64,000 nucleotides of DNA from Lepas anatifera (taxonomy: Eukaryota > Arthropoda > Thecostraca > Lepadidae): the NCBI GenBank assembly GCA_034440635.1, contig JAOTON010001489.1, positions 434,001 to 498,000 on the forward strand, written 5' to 3'. The notes below the pieces were generated by a model that saw only the letters and a list, made by a program, of their open reading frames with translations, did no database searches and had not been told where the DNA came from. Shown one piece after another: positions 35,748 to 45,866 of the stretch. Made by a program: the position numbers and the translations under genes. Each line of letters begins with the position of its first letter. Positions within the stretch are counted from its first letter, which is position 1.

Positions 35748-36597
35748 ACGCGCACTGACGGGGGGCGGGTACCCGCCCCTCCCCCCTCGGGTTGTTTGGA
35801 GATAGCAGAAAATAGCGGCGCGTAGCGCTGCCGTACTTGGTATACCTTTTCCTTCATCATTTTTACAACTTTTATGAAAATTTTAAGGTTAGGTCATGTC
35901 AGGTCAGGTCACCAGTACAGGTCAAGTGGCCCGACCTAAAAAAAAAGTTTAACATAGCATAAGTCGGAGCAGGGTGAACTTATCCGATTGAAACTCATAT
36001 CACATAATGGCCCCACCGAGTTCTCTAAAATATGTTCCGGTATTTTTGATATCGATGACCTAAAGTCAGGTACGAGGCATGACCTCTTCATTGGAAATAC
36101 ATGAGAAAAATGTTTTTTAACAAAATAACTCAGTAACGAATGGTGATAGAGCATTTATTTTAGCTTCATTAGACTCGCCTGGGCTTTGCAGTTCTAACGA
36201 TATGCTTTTTATATAATTTGACCCTGACCTAACCTCAGGTCAAGTCAAATCCTTGATTTGACCTAGAAAGGTCATATTATATAGCATTCGATATGGATTA
36301 GGATTTGGATTTGGATTCATGTGGTTTAAACCGTTTTGCTCTATATTTACTTGTTCAGATGTAATGGCCGAAGAACTGAATTTACATGTTATCCCTATGA
36401 CGGCATGTTTTGACCTCTGGTGACCTTAAATGTGACCTGACAAAAAATGGTTCAAATATTTTCGATGGAGAAGTGGATGGGCAGCCCAACGCCGTTTACC
36501 GTTTTTCGCTACCTACCGTAGTTCTCGAGATCTTAGGGGGCGGGTACCCGCCCCCCCGTCAATGCGAAGGTGGCTCAGACCCCCGTCAATCCGTGTG
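35748..36597 (+). mobile_element. TTAA element, family A, copy 5
   Basis: The left terminus CACGCGCACTGACGGGG follows TTAC, as in copy 2. The right terminus ends before TTAA at 36598-36601. The right TTAA is immediately followed by a duplicated piece of the SCYL2 exon end (36602-36620). Confidence 0.88.
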
Positions 36598-36599
36598 TT

Positions 36600-36664
36600 A
36601 AGTACTTGATGAGGGAGAGCAACGGGCTTTCACAGCTGACCTGAAGTACTTGCAGCGGACTGAC
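36600..36664 (-). repeat. Tandem partial copies of a SCYL2 exon end with its splice donor
   Basis: The exon end at 36665 reads CTCATCAAGTACTTCAG/GTCAGT on the minus strand. A second AAGTACTTCAG/GTCAGC occurs at about 36637-36653, and a third CTCTCCCTCATCAAGTACT ends at the TTAA of family A copy 5 (36600-36620). The transcript thus has an extra donor-like site 26-30 bp downstream of the presumed real one. Confidence 0.75.
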
Positions 36665-36795
36665 CTGAAGTACTTGATGAGGGAGAGCAGCTGGGCGGTA
36701 GGTCGCTGGCGCGGGTCCCTGTTGAGGAGTCGCACCACTGCCTCCTGCAGCGCCACTGGTATCTTGCTGAGCACGTTCTTCAGCTGCTCAGTCAG
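36665..36795 (-). CDS. SCYL2: SCYL2 exon: C-lobe end of the pseudokinase domain
   Basis: The acceptor is CGCCGGCAG at 36796 and the donor TTCAG/GTCAGT at 36665/36664. Translation: LTEQLKNVLSKIPVALQE, AVVRLLNRDPRQRPTAQ, LLSLIKYF. The RDPRQRPTAQLL block is the conserved subdomain XI-like arginine of protein kinases, followed in SCYL2 by the hydrophobic exit into HEAT repeats. Entry phase 0, exit phase 2. Length 131 bp. The open frame continues upstream past the acceptor, but that part is not conserved. Confidence 0.9.
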
Positions 36796-37146
36796 CTGCC
36801 GGCGCGCCAGTTCGGCGGTAAACCAGGGCCCGGACTCCGTTATTGGGAAGTGTGTAAAGGGAATGTTGGTATACTGACCCCAGAGGACCTAGTTGTAAAA
36901 ACATGATCAAGCGAGAATTTGAACTAGTTCAGATGCACCTACTTTGTGGCATTAAGTTTCATGCAAGTTTTACAAGTTCCTGATAATTGGAACCATTCCC
37001 GAGTGGAAAAGGGAAACAAATTGCAGGGTTGGTGCGGGAGATGCTATCCTGTTTTCAAGTCTGGCTTCATTGGCAATGCAAATTAATGTTTTTAAGCGTA
37101 ACTGAAACCGTTTCAGAGCCCAGAATATGCACTGAGACGTTTGGGC

Positions 37147-37419
37147 CATAGGCGGATCCAGGGAACAAAGGGGCATGTGACCCCTTTGATAAATAATTCG
37201 GTACCCCTATACTGGACCGCGTTGTGTCATGAAACGTCTTCAACGCCCTCAAGAGGTGTTGCTTCCCATCTCAAAACTGCACGATACAGCTATGAGCGCT
37301 CCTGCGATGTGTGCCGACGCTCCCTGAACGGAACAGAGCTAAACAATAGTGTAACTGAGGTACAAGCGACATCCTCTTCAGAAAAAAATTCCCCATCAGC
37401 ATACCTGGATCCGCCTCTG
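37147..37419. mobile_element. hAT-type MITE (CATAGGCGGATCC family), copy 1
   Basis: Ends CATAGGCGGATCCAGGG and CCTGGATCCGCCTCTG give good terminal inverted repeats. Flanking octamers GTTTGGGC and GCATGGGG match only partly. Interior is not coding. Confidence 0.75.
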
Positions 37420-37593
37420 GCATGGGGTGACAATGCTTACTAAAACTGAAAAAATCGTACAAAACGTGAAAAAAGTTATTTGTTTGTATAACTTAAACCG
37501 AAACAAATCGTTTCTCCCCATCATCCTCAAAATGCTGATAACCAGGCCTTCCAAAACTATAATACTTTTATGTCATATGGGATCAAATTTTAA

Positions 37594-38830
37594 CCCGTAT
37601 CAAACTGGCATCCGATTCGATACAGTTAACCTGATTTCGGAAATTCAGGGCAATTGTTTGCACCCTTGGTTTTTCGAGAATATCTCGAAACGGCTTGCGA
37701 TAGAATCTTTGAAACGGTTCCTGACTTTTCCTCAAACTAGTACAGCAGGACTTTGACAATTTCAAGACTTACGTATCACCCTTACCGCGGAGCTACGGCT
37801 GTTTTGAAGGTTCTATCCACGAACCCAGTATTATCAAACTGCGTTTCTTTGTAACAGGTAGCCGTGTCTGCTGATCTGATACCAGTTATATGGCTTCGAT
37901 CAAAGAGCGTCCATTTTATGCCGATGATATGCATGCACAGATTGTCACCATTCGTATTCAGCGAGGGGTCGCTGAGCAGGCAGTTCCAAAATGGGGGAAT
38001 GTTATCAAGAAGACTAAACGTTAGTAAGTGAGAAGACTGCTTACGCTGGAGCTGAGCAGATAAAATTGGGTTATGAAAATTCAAAATAGTTATAGCCCAT
38101 TCTAGTTACCAGGGCGTGTCCAGTCACGACACGTATTTTCAAAATTTATATTGCCAGTATCGACCGCCACGACGCAGTGTTGAACAGGATGAATACGATG
38201 ATCACCCCAAGTCGGCACGAGGGCTTGCAAGCGCTGGTGTCACCTCTTTTTCCAGAGCTGCCATGGGGGGTAAAATTATCAGAAAAGTTCATCTAGTCGA
38301 GGGACTAGTATACTCATGCATACCAGGCTCATATTGTTTGGTATGTATTTTACCCCACTGTTTTAACTTTAACTGCATCCGCCCCTGATGAGTTTTCACC
38401 TTTTTCTCATTTATTTATTGTCAAGATGCCAAGCAGTATATGACGGCTTCTAATCCGTGTAACAAAATGCTTTTAGGTTGTATATATTTCCCCTCATAGT
38501 CCTGGTCCTGGAACTGCCATTGAATTTCGAATTTTTACGTAACTCGAGTATATAAAAATTTTGGGTCAATTATTTGTAAATCTGAACTAGTTTTGTGAAA
38601 ATCGTTCAACAGAGACAAGGGTTATGGAAAATTCTAAACAATATCACAAAAATTGTATATTTTGCACGACTTTCTCCTTAAAAATCAAAATTTCTGACCT
38701 TTTCCTTTTTCAAAAACGACGTTCATGCTGCAGTTGGAAGGAATCTATAGCACTTTGAATTTTCAAAATCGGCCGGTTAGATATATAAGATATATGTAGC
38801 GAATATATATCCCCCTTGCCGAAATAGCGT
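37594..38830 (+). mobile_element. TTAA element, family D, copy 1, carrying a SCYL2 exon fragment
   Basis: Begins at TTAA (37590-37593). It is the reverse complement of family D copy 2 (61998-63233): shared blocks include TTTTCGAGAATATCTCGAAACGG, TAGATTTTAGG-type ends, ACTCGAGTATATAAAAATTTTGGGTC and GGAACTGCCATTGAATTTCG. Between about 37890 and 38260 it also resembles the SCYL2 exon at 38980-39141 plus its upstream intron: GGCTTCGATCAAAG, GCGAGGGGTCGCTGA, GAGCTGAGCAGA, AGGATGAATACGATGATCA and CAAGCGCTGGTG. The right terminus (CCCCCTTGCCGAAATAG) is decayed. Confidence 0.75.
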
Positions 38831-38861
38831 AGCCGGAGCCTCACGTAAATAGGTTATTAAA

Positions 38862-38867
<6 letters not shown>

Positions 38868-38892
<25 letters not shown>
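38868..38892. repeat. (TA)n microsatellite
   Basis: Short TA run between family D copy 1 and the SCYL2 exon, followed by GTGTGTAAGTGTGTGTG. Confidence 0.9.
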
Positions 38893-38899
<7 letters not shown>

Positions 38900-38979
38900 A
38901 AGTGTGTGTGTTAAGCTGAATCATTGCACGGTTAGTACTATATATATAGCACATATTTGACAACAAATTGACGTGTCAC

Positions 38980-39141
38980 CCTCCCCGTCTGGCTGCGCAC
39001 GACTTCAAACTGCTTCATGTAGGTAGTGTTGCTGTGGTTGGCTTCGATCAAAGTAGCGTCCGCCGTTGAAAACAGCACAGATCACCATTCCCAGCGAGAA
39101 GAGGTCGCTGACTGGGCTTCCTGTGGACGTTGTCTGGATCT
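38980..39141 (-). CDS. SCYL2: SCYL2 exon with 1-bp insertion: pseudokinase C-lobe
   Basis: The acceptor is GCTCAG at 39142 (an alternative AG lies 5 bp upstream) and the donor AGG/GTGACA at 38980/38979. Translation: EIQTTSTGSPVSDLFSLG, MVICAVFNGGR, then after a frame change LIEANHSNTTYMKQFEVV. SDLFSLGMVICAVFN matches the SCYL2 SDMYSLGTVMYAVFN block, the equivalent of kinase subdomain IX. The frame breaks at an extra base near 39054. Removing it leaves exactly the phase-0 exit that the next exon needs. The related segment in family D copy 1 lacks that base. Confidence 0.85.
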
Positions 39142-39484
39142 CTGAGCTGAGCAGAGATACGGATCAAACGGTAAGCCCCGCTAGCGCATGGACGAACGTA
39201 TGCAAGAACGCTATCTTGCTTCGACGGACACGCAGTGTCGAGCAGGATGAATACGATGATCAAAGTGGGCAACAGGGCGCAAGCGCTGGTGACTCTTTTT
39301 TCCGCGCTGGGAATTCAGAGACGCTCGATCTGTGGATAGAAACAAATATAAGGCTCGTGTGTTTGTCATACAAAAACGTTAAATTTATACATAGGACGAC
39401 TGATACTATATCTTTATAGATGCGCATCGTCAGCGGTGCTATTTTCGTATCCTAGACGTAAAAGCGCACGTATCTGTTGCTAAG

Positions 39485-40487
39485 GGGAATTCCTGAGACA
39501 GGAGCTACAGACCGTTTCAGGCCTGGCATTCACCGTCGAAGAAAGCGTAAACCACAAGATCTGTTTCCTTGACGTGTCCATCGATGCCTCCGATTCCAGC
39601 TACGTCAGTGATGTACATCACAAGAGGACAGATGCTGGAAAATGTCTCCATGGAAGAAGCGAATGTCCCCAGAGGTATAAGGAGTCTGTTATCCGGGCTT
39701 GCGTACACAGAGCATTAGAAAACTGCTCTTCATGGAGCCTTGTACATCAAGAGCTAAAGCGTGTGAAGCAAATGCTTGTAAATAATTGTTTTTCACTATC
39801 ACTTATCGACACCATAACCAAACACACGCTAGCTAAATACATAAATGTAAGACAGAACACACCCACAGCAGAAACCACAGATAATAATGACACAGCAGAA
39901 ACGAATGCTAATAATAACCACACAGCAGAGACGGAAAATAATGGCACTAAACATGGCCTATTCTATAAAAACACCATGTCACCAGGATATCAGGCTGACG
40001 AAAAGGCACTCAAGACAATCATCCACACGAACTGCAAACTCAGACACCCCAATGACACCATATCGCTTAGCATCTACTACAAATCACCAAAAAAACATCA
40101 GCTTTCATCATGAAAAACAGCCCAACACAAGACCAGACACCAATCAAACAAACCAATGTCATCTACTACTATAAATGCAGCATTGGAGACTGTGCGCTCC
40201 AGCCAAGTAGTGGATACACTGGGAAAACAACCACCACACTCAGCAGACGACTAACAATGCATTTACAATCAGGGGGGCCACTAATGCACACTGATAAAGT
40301 TCACGACAAACCACTCGCACGAAAAACACTATTAAACAACACGACCATCCTCGCAAAAGAACATAACCCACGCAGACTTAGAGTTTTAGAAACCATTCTG
40401 ATCAGACAAAAACAACCATCAATAAACCTTCAGACACACGCACGAGGTATACTCACATTATATAAAGGTAGCAGTTTGAGAGTGTGA
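39485..40487 (+). pseudogene. Penelope-like element, 5'-truncated, RT end plus GIY-YIG endonuclease
   Basis: The first frame starts EFLRQELQTVSGLAFTVEE, then VNHKICFLDVSID and TDAGKCLHGRSECPQRYKES, with VHRALENCSSWS. These are the C-terminal RT/thumb motifs of Penelope-like retroelements. After a frame break at the A7 run near 40090 a second frame (40110-40487) reads VIYYYKCSIGDC, then SGYTGKTTTTLSRRLTMHL and VLETILIR. This is a GIY-YIG nuclease with both Tyr motifs, the helix Arg and the distal Glu visible. The catalytic RT core is absent. A hydrophilic Asn/Thr-rich linker with TAETTDNNDT-type repeats lies between the domains. Confidence 0.88.
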
Positions 40488-40701
40488 TTCGTAATATGTG
40501 TTTGTTCATGATTCGCGTAAATACCTATTGTGTCAGTTGTTAGTTCTTATCTTAATCAAAGCTGATATTTGCGATCTGTTACAACTGAAAGTGCCGTGTG
40601 GAAAACATGTTGATATTTTGAAGGAATAATTTTCAAACTTGGAAGGGATCATAATATAATTCATTCTTCACCTTTTCACCAAACCATAGACTGCATTTTA
40701 A

Positions 40702-41726
40702 CCCGCGCCCCACCGGGGGTCCAGCGCCACCTTCGCCCCACTGGGGGCCATTGATGGCCCCCTCTAACTCCGAAAATATGAGCGCATTAGCGCAAATCTG
40801 CAAAGTGCAATAGAAAGCTGGCGTGAATTCAGTAGGAAATTACTTCACATGTTTTAGTACTCAGGTCAACAGTTTGACCTCCAGAGGTCAAATTAGGTCA
40901 AGATCGGCTATTTTCACTCAAATATGCAATGCTTAAGCAAACTGGGCATAACTCTTATGCCATTAGAGCTATTGAGATCTGGTAAAGTACATTTGATAGG
41001 AAATTGTCAGTCCTTTTTCCGCTATGTAAAACGTAAAGACTTCCCGCCAGTGGTTTGACCTCCAGAGGTCACCTCGTGACCTAAGATGACCTGAAGTCAC
41101 GAAAGGTCAGAAAGTGACCTTGCCGTATATCAAATGAAAGCCAGTGACAAGACAAACACGATGGTGTTTGTTTCAGCGCTCTAGCTTAATTAGGTCAAAA
41201 GTTATTGTCAAAATACTGTTTTTGACCCCTGGTGACCTTGGATGACCTTGGAGAGGTCAAAGGGCAAATATGGCCCCTGGAATCCGTGAAAAGGTGTCTA
41301 AGAACGCTTTTCTGATCAAGCTGAGCATTTTCAATCGCTTTTGTGACTTTTGGATCATAAGACAGCTTTTCCCCATGCTTTTCCAATGGGAGAGGTCACC
41401 TCGTGACCTGACCTCAGGGCACGAAATCGAAAAATCCCGGATATACACGTTGTAGACCCTGGAAGGGTCATGAAGTGTAGGAAGTTTCAAATTGATCGAG
41501 TTCGAAATGTAGCTCTTACAGAGCTCTAAAGTTGAAGTGAGGTGACCTTGGTTGACCTCGTCTGGTGACCTGACCTTGGGTGACCCGGAGTACAAAATTT
41601 CAGGGATGGTGGAAAAATGATGCAGTGAGAGGTAGAGCCCTCAACCGCGGCGCTGCGCCTCTTCGTTTTTCTGCTATCCCGGAAAAACTTTAGGAGGGGC
41701 CATCGATGGCCCCGGTGGGGCGAGGG
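40702..41726 (+). mobile_element. TTAA element, family B, copy 4
   Basis: Flanked by TTAA at 40698-40701 and 41727-41730, with standard family B ends. It aligns with copy 2 (19858-20882) over the whole length, both 1025 bp. Contains the CCCGGATATACACGTTG and GACCTCCAGAGGTCA blocks. Confidence 0.93.
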
Positions 41727-41767
41727 TTAATGCCTGAAGATAAAAGTGTGTGACTCTTGAAACATAG

Positions 41768-41771
<4 letters not shown>

Positions 41772-41816
<45 letters not shown>
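41772..41816. repeat. (TA)n microsatellite
   Basis: TA dinucleotide run of about 45 bp. Confidence 0.95.
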
Positions 41817-41821
<5 letters not shown>

Positions 41822-41985
41822 AACGAAATGAAACCATGAAATACCTTATTTTTACCTTACCTATGTCTTTAGGATCGGTCCTTAACAATCTTAATCCAGA
41901 GGAAGGAAACAAACAAGAACCATCGAAAAATATCAAGAAAGCTAATTTACGCGAAAGCTGCTGTGACATTTAACAACATATGTTT

Positions 41986-41987
<2 letters not shown>

Positions 41988-42058
<71 letters not shown>

Positions 42059-42261
42059 TTAATGATGTTAAGGGAATTTAAAAAACTAATTTATAAAACA
42101 TTATATTCTACGCACAATACTTATTGTGTATGTGCTATTCAATAAAATACGTATTGTGTGATACTGATAGTGATACGAAAGCGTTTTGTGGTGCAATATA
42201 ATGTTTTTATAAATTAGTTTTTGAAATACGCCTAAAAATCATTGTAACTTATTTTTAACTT

Positions 42262-42320
<59 letters not shown>

Positions 42321-42340
42321 ATATATATATATATATATTA
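41988..42340. repeat. Two (TA)n tracts flanking a long inverted repeat
   Basis: TA runs at about 41988-42056 and 42267-42340 bracket 210 bp. Inside, AAACTAATTTATAAAACATT (about 42080-42105) is inverted as AATGTTTTTATAAATTAGTTT (about 42200-42222), with about 95 bp between the arms. Family A copy 6 follows at 42377. Confidence 0.85.
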
Positions 42341-42376
42341 TATGTTTATATTTTCATATAAACCAGCAATCTTTAA

Positions 42377-43217
42377 CACGCGCATTGACGGGGGGCGAGT
42401 ACCCGCTCCCCCTCGGGTTTTTCAGATGTAGCAGAAAAACGGCGACGCGTAGCTCCACCGTACTTGGCATACCTTTTCCCTCATCATTTTTACAACTTTG
42501 GTGAAAATTTTAAGATTAGGTCATCTCAGGTCAGGTCACCAGTATAGGTCAAGTGACCCGACCTCAAAAAAAGTTTAAGATAGCATAAGTCGGAGCAGCG
42601 TGAACTTATCCGATTGAAACTCATATCACGTAATGGGCCACCGAGTTCTTTAAAATATGTTCCGGTATTTTTGATATCGATGACCTAAGGTCAGGTACGA
42701 GGCATGACCTCTCCATTGGAAATACATGGGAAAAATGGTTTTTACTGAATAATTCAGTAACAGATGGTGATAGAGCGTTTATTTTAGATGCGTTAGACTC
42801 GCCTTGTCTTTGCAGTTCTCATGATATGCATTTTATATAATTGTCCTTGACCTGATCTCAGGTCAGGTCAAATCCTTGATTTGAGCTAGCAACGTCAAAT
42901 CATATATCATTCGATTCGGCTTGCTGCGAGGATTCGTATAATTTAAGTCGTTTTGCTCTATCTTTACTTCTTCACATGAAATGGCCGAAAACCTTAATTT
43001 ACATGTTATCCCTTTGATGGTATGTTTTGACCTCTGGTGATCTTAAATGTGACCTGAAAAAAATGGTTCGAATATTTTCGATGGCGAAGTGGATGGGCTA
43101 CCCAATGCCGTGTACCGTTTTTTCGCTACCTACCGTGGTTCTCGAGATTTTAGGAGGGTGGCGGGCACCCGTCCCCTCGTCAAAGCGAAGGTGGCTCAGA
43201 CCCTGGCAATGCGCGTG
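42377..43217 (+). mobile_element. TTAA element, family A, copy 6
   Basis: Left flank TTAA (42373-42376), right flank TCAA (43218-43221, decayed). Standard ends with the GGGTACCCGC-type palindrome partly mutated. Interior landmarks as in the other copies. Confidence 0.9.
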
Positions 43218-43221
43218 TCAA

Positions 43222-44809
43222 ATACCAAGCGTCTATGGTTTGCGCTTCAGTGCTTTCACCCGCTGTTGAGGTACCTCGAACATAAAACCATCCGACAGCT
43301 GCGACGGATGCATTACAGCTGGTGCGTGCAAAACGTCAGGTTTTAAATGTCGTAAATGTAAGCCCTGTCTTTTTTGTTAAAGCCTCACTTAAACAAAGCC
43401 CACCGTTGGGTAAGTCCCGATGCCTGAGGCTGTTGGGGATGTGTGAGCGATCTGATATTCTGCAGTTTCAGTAAAAGATCCCCGATTCCAGCTGAAGGAT
43501 ACGGTCCATATCGATTTGTGTCATCACGGGGCAATTACAGCTCGAAAATAGCCGTACCAACAAGAGAGCCAATCAGAGCTGGCCGCTGCAGAGGTCGTGC
43601 AGACGTCGGAAAGCAGCCTGGGGCAGACGGTCCCCAAATAAGCATCAGCCACTGCCGACTATGGGCTGACAGCTCCACCGAGACACCGGTCCAGCCGTGA
43701 CCAAAAACACCCTGCAACTTACGGCTCCGGTGGTATAAAAAAACAAACGCCATTAGGTAGGCAGGCGGGAATGTCTAGCCTGAGACAAGCTTTCAGAATG
43801 TTCGAGCACCATTCTGCTTGGTAATTTTCCGGAGCATCGGAGCATGCTAGATACGGAGAAGGCATCGGGAATTATCCGAAAATTGGTAGTATTCGGCGTT
43901 TATCGACTTTACACAGTCCTAATATAAAGTAATATCCACATCTGACGTACCAGTTGTCAAAACTCGTATACAAACAACAAGTAGGTATCTCTTTTTGAAA
44001 AAGCCTTGACGAGATGAACCGATCGATAATTGTCCAAAATGTCAATACAATGCATTTATAATGGGTGACAGAAGTTTGACATTATTGCTACCTTTCCGTT
44101 TTCGAGTCCCTTCATGAACACAGTTTAACGCTCCAGAAACTATTTCCGCTCTGAAACACGTCCATCGCAGTTGCCTTTTACTTGTGTCTGGTCACGGTAG
44201 AAATGTTGAAGGATTCACTGAATGTTGGCACCATGGCAAGTTTGCGCCGCAGTTGCAAAGTGAAATTGAAATACTAATCCTGGACATTGCGGTGCTTCAA
44301 TTTTTTTCATAATCTTCGTCCCACGTAGAGACACCTCGGAGCGTATTCACACCGGGTGCTGGACCACAGACATGTTTAATATCCGTCACATGATGACGTG
44401 TTTTGAGTCTTTTCAGATGTTGATGAGGTGAAAGTGACTTAGATGTGAGCATGATTTTTGTGAGTCCCATGTGGGAACACCTCAGTGCGGACTAGCACCG
44501 AGTGCAGGAATAAACATATGCGGGAGGTCTACTCAGTATACATCGAGCTCTATTGGGGGAGATGAGGCAATTGTCGATATACGTGGGCAGCTCTTCCAAT
44601 CAACAGCGCGGATGTTTATTGAGTTTGGCCGTGTATTTATAGTTTTTTTCCGCAGAAATAACTTTACTCTAGGAAAAGGCAGAAAGAACACGATGAATAT
44701 ACATTTTCCCTGATATGCAAAATCGGCCCTTCAGCTGAGCTTCCCGGTTCGGATATTCTAGCCCAGTATTTGGCAAATGACTCTCGGTGGGGCAATGCAG
44801 TCCAGCGCC
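43222..44809. other. SCYL2 intron, nothing recognised
   Basis: About 1.6 kb with no recognised exon or repeat. The alignment gap between the SCYL2 exons at 48043 and 39141 leaves room for one short further exon in this intron, which I could not find. Confidence 0.45.
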
Positions 44810-44945
44810 TTCTAAATACCCGCACTGGAGAGGGTCTGGCACTAACGCGCACTGGAGGGGAGCCTGGTAGCCCCCGCTCTGAGATCTAAAAAAAGATCCG
44901 TAAAAACACCCGTTTAGGGTGCTTGACTCTCACCAACAGAAGGCG
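44810..44945 (+). mobile_element. Family C left-end fragment
   Basis: CCCGCACTGGAGAGGGTCTGGCACTAACGCGCACTGGAGGGG repeats the doubled terminal motif of family C, followed by GCCCCCGCTCTGAGATCTAAAAA and CACCCGTTTAGGGTG as at 10791. Only the end is present. Confidence 0.6.
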
Positions 44946-45793
44946 CATTTTTCAAAGCGTATCCTGGTCTTTTAATATCTGACTAACGGAATCAGGCTGA
45001 AGGACTAATGACTCAAATCAGGTCGGAATATATATTTATAGTGCTCTTTCGTTTTCGGAAAAATAATAGCCTAAACATAAAAAACATAGTGATAAACTAA
45101 CAAAAGGCCCAAAGTGTGATGGTATGAGAGTAAATTCACATAGAAAGGCTTTCTGGGGGCCAGATGCCCCTGACGAAGGCCAGGAAAGCAGCTGGCCAGC
45201 GCGTGTTCAAACTAGCAGACATGACGAGGAGCTCCGTCCAAACAGCACTGCCGCAATAGACGCGCCTGGTCGAAACCCGTCCATCAACCCGCATCATCAT
45301 AATATTGAGGCGCATCTTTATAAAAAGAAGAGAGATCTATCATATATTTTACGCACCGAGGTTGCGTGCTTTCGATGAGTAATGAATACTTGAATGGGCC
45401 CAGAAAACTTTCATCTTTAATTGGAAACACTATTTACAACACTAATAGGATTATTTGAATACTTTTCTCACTGCTCGGCCTGTTTTTGCGCCGATGTGTA
45501 GAAAACAGACGGAACATGTTGAAAACTGCAGTGTTATTTGGTTTCAATTTAGCGTTGTGCCACCCGCCGCATTTGTACAAACAGAGCAAATTAAGTTCCA
45601 ACTCGACAGGCTGGAGCAAAAACATAGATTACTTTGGCTTAGATGGCGGTCCTTACATTTCCCGGAACGCTTGGATTGTTCAGATTTTCTTTATCTCACT
45701 ATAATAAGACAACTTTCATTCCATTCGTGTGCGAATAACGCTAACTCAGTATGAAGAGATTTGCATTGCAGAATCATATAAGAATATTTAGAG
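44946..45793. other. SCYL2 intron, nothing recognised
   Basis: Two overlapping plus-strand frames at 45455-45754 lack a recognisable family. Confidence 0.45.
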
Positions 45794-45866
45794 GCTCTGC
45801 CGTGACTTGAACCCGGGACCTATCGGCCAGGAGACATCACTGTCACTCAATGGCAGTATTTGGGTG
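45794..45866 (-). repeat. tRNA-like head, antisense (SINE relic)
   Basis: The reverse complement has CTGCCATTGAGTGACAGTGA where an A box would sit and the B box GGTCCCGGGTTCAAGTCACGG. The spacing and B box look tRNA-derived. The A box is poor, and no 3' trailer of a gene is seen, so I treat it as a SINE head rather than a functional tRNA. Confidence 0.5.

Noticed and set aside
37780..38090. A second genuine SCYL2 exon
   Set aside because: Stops and substitutions disrupt the reading, splice sites are absent, and the segment recurs inside family D copy 2. It is a transposon-borne relic.
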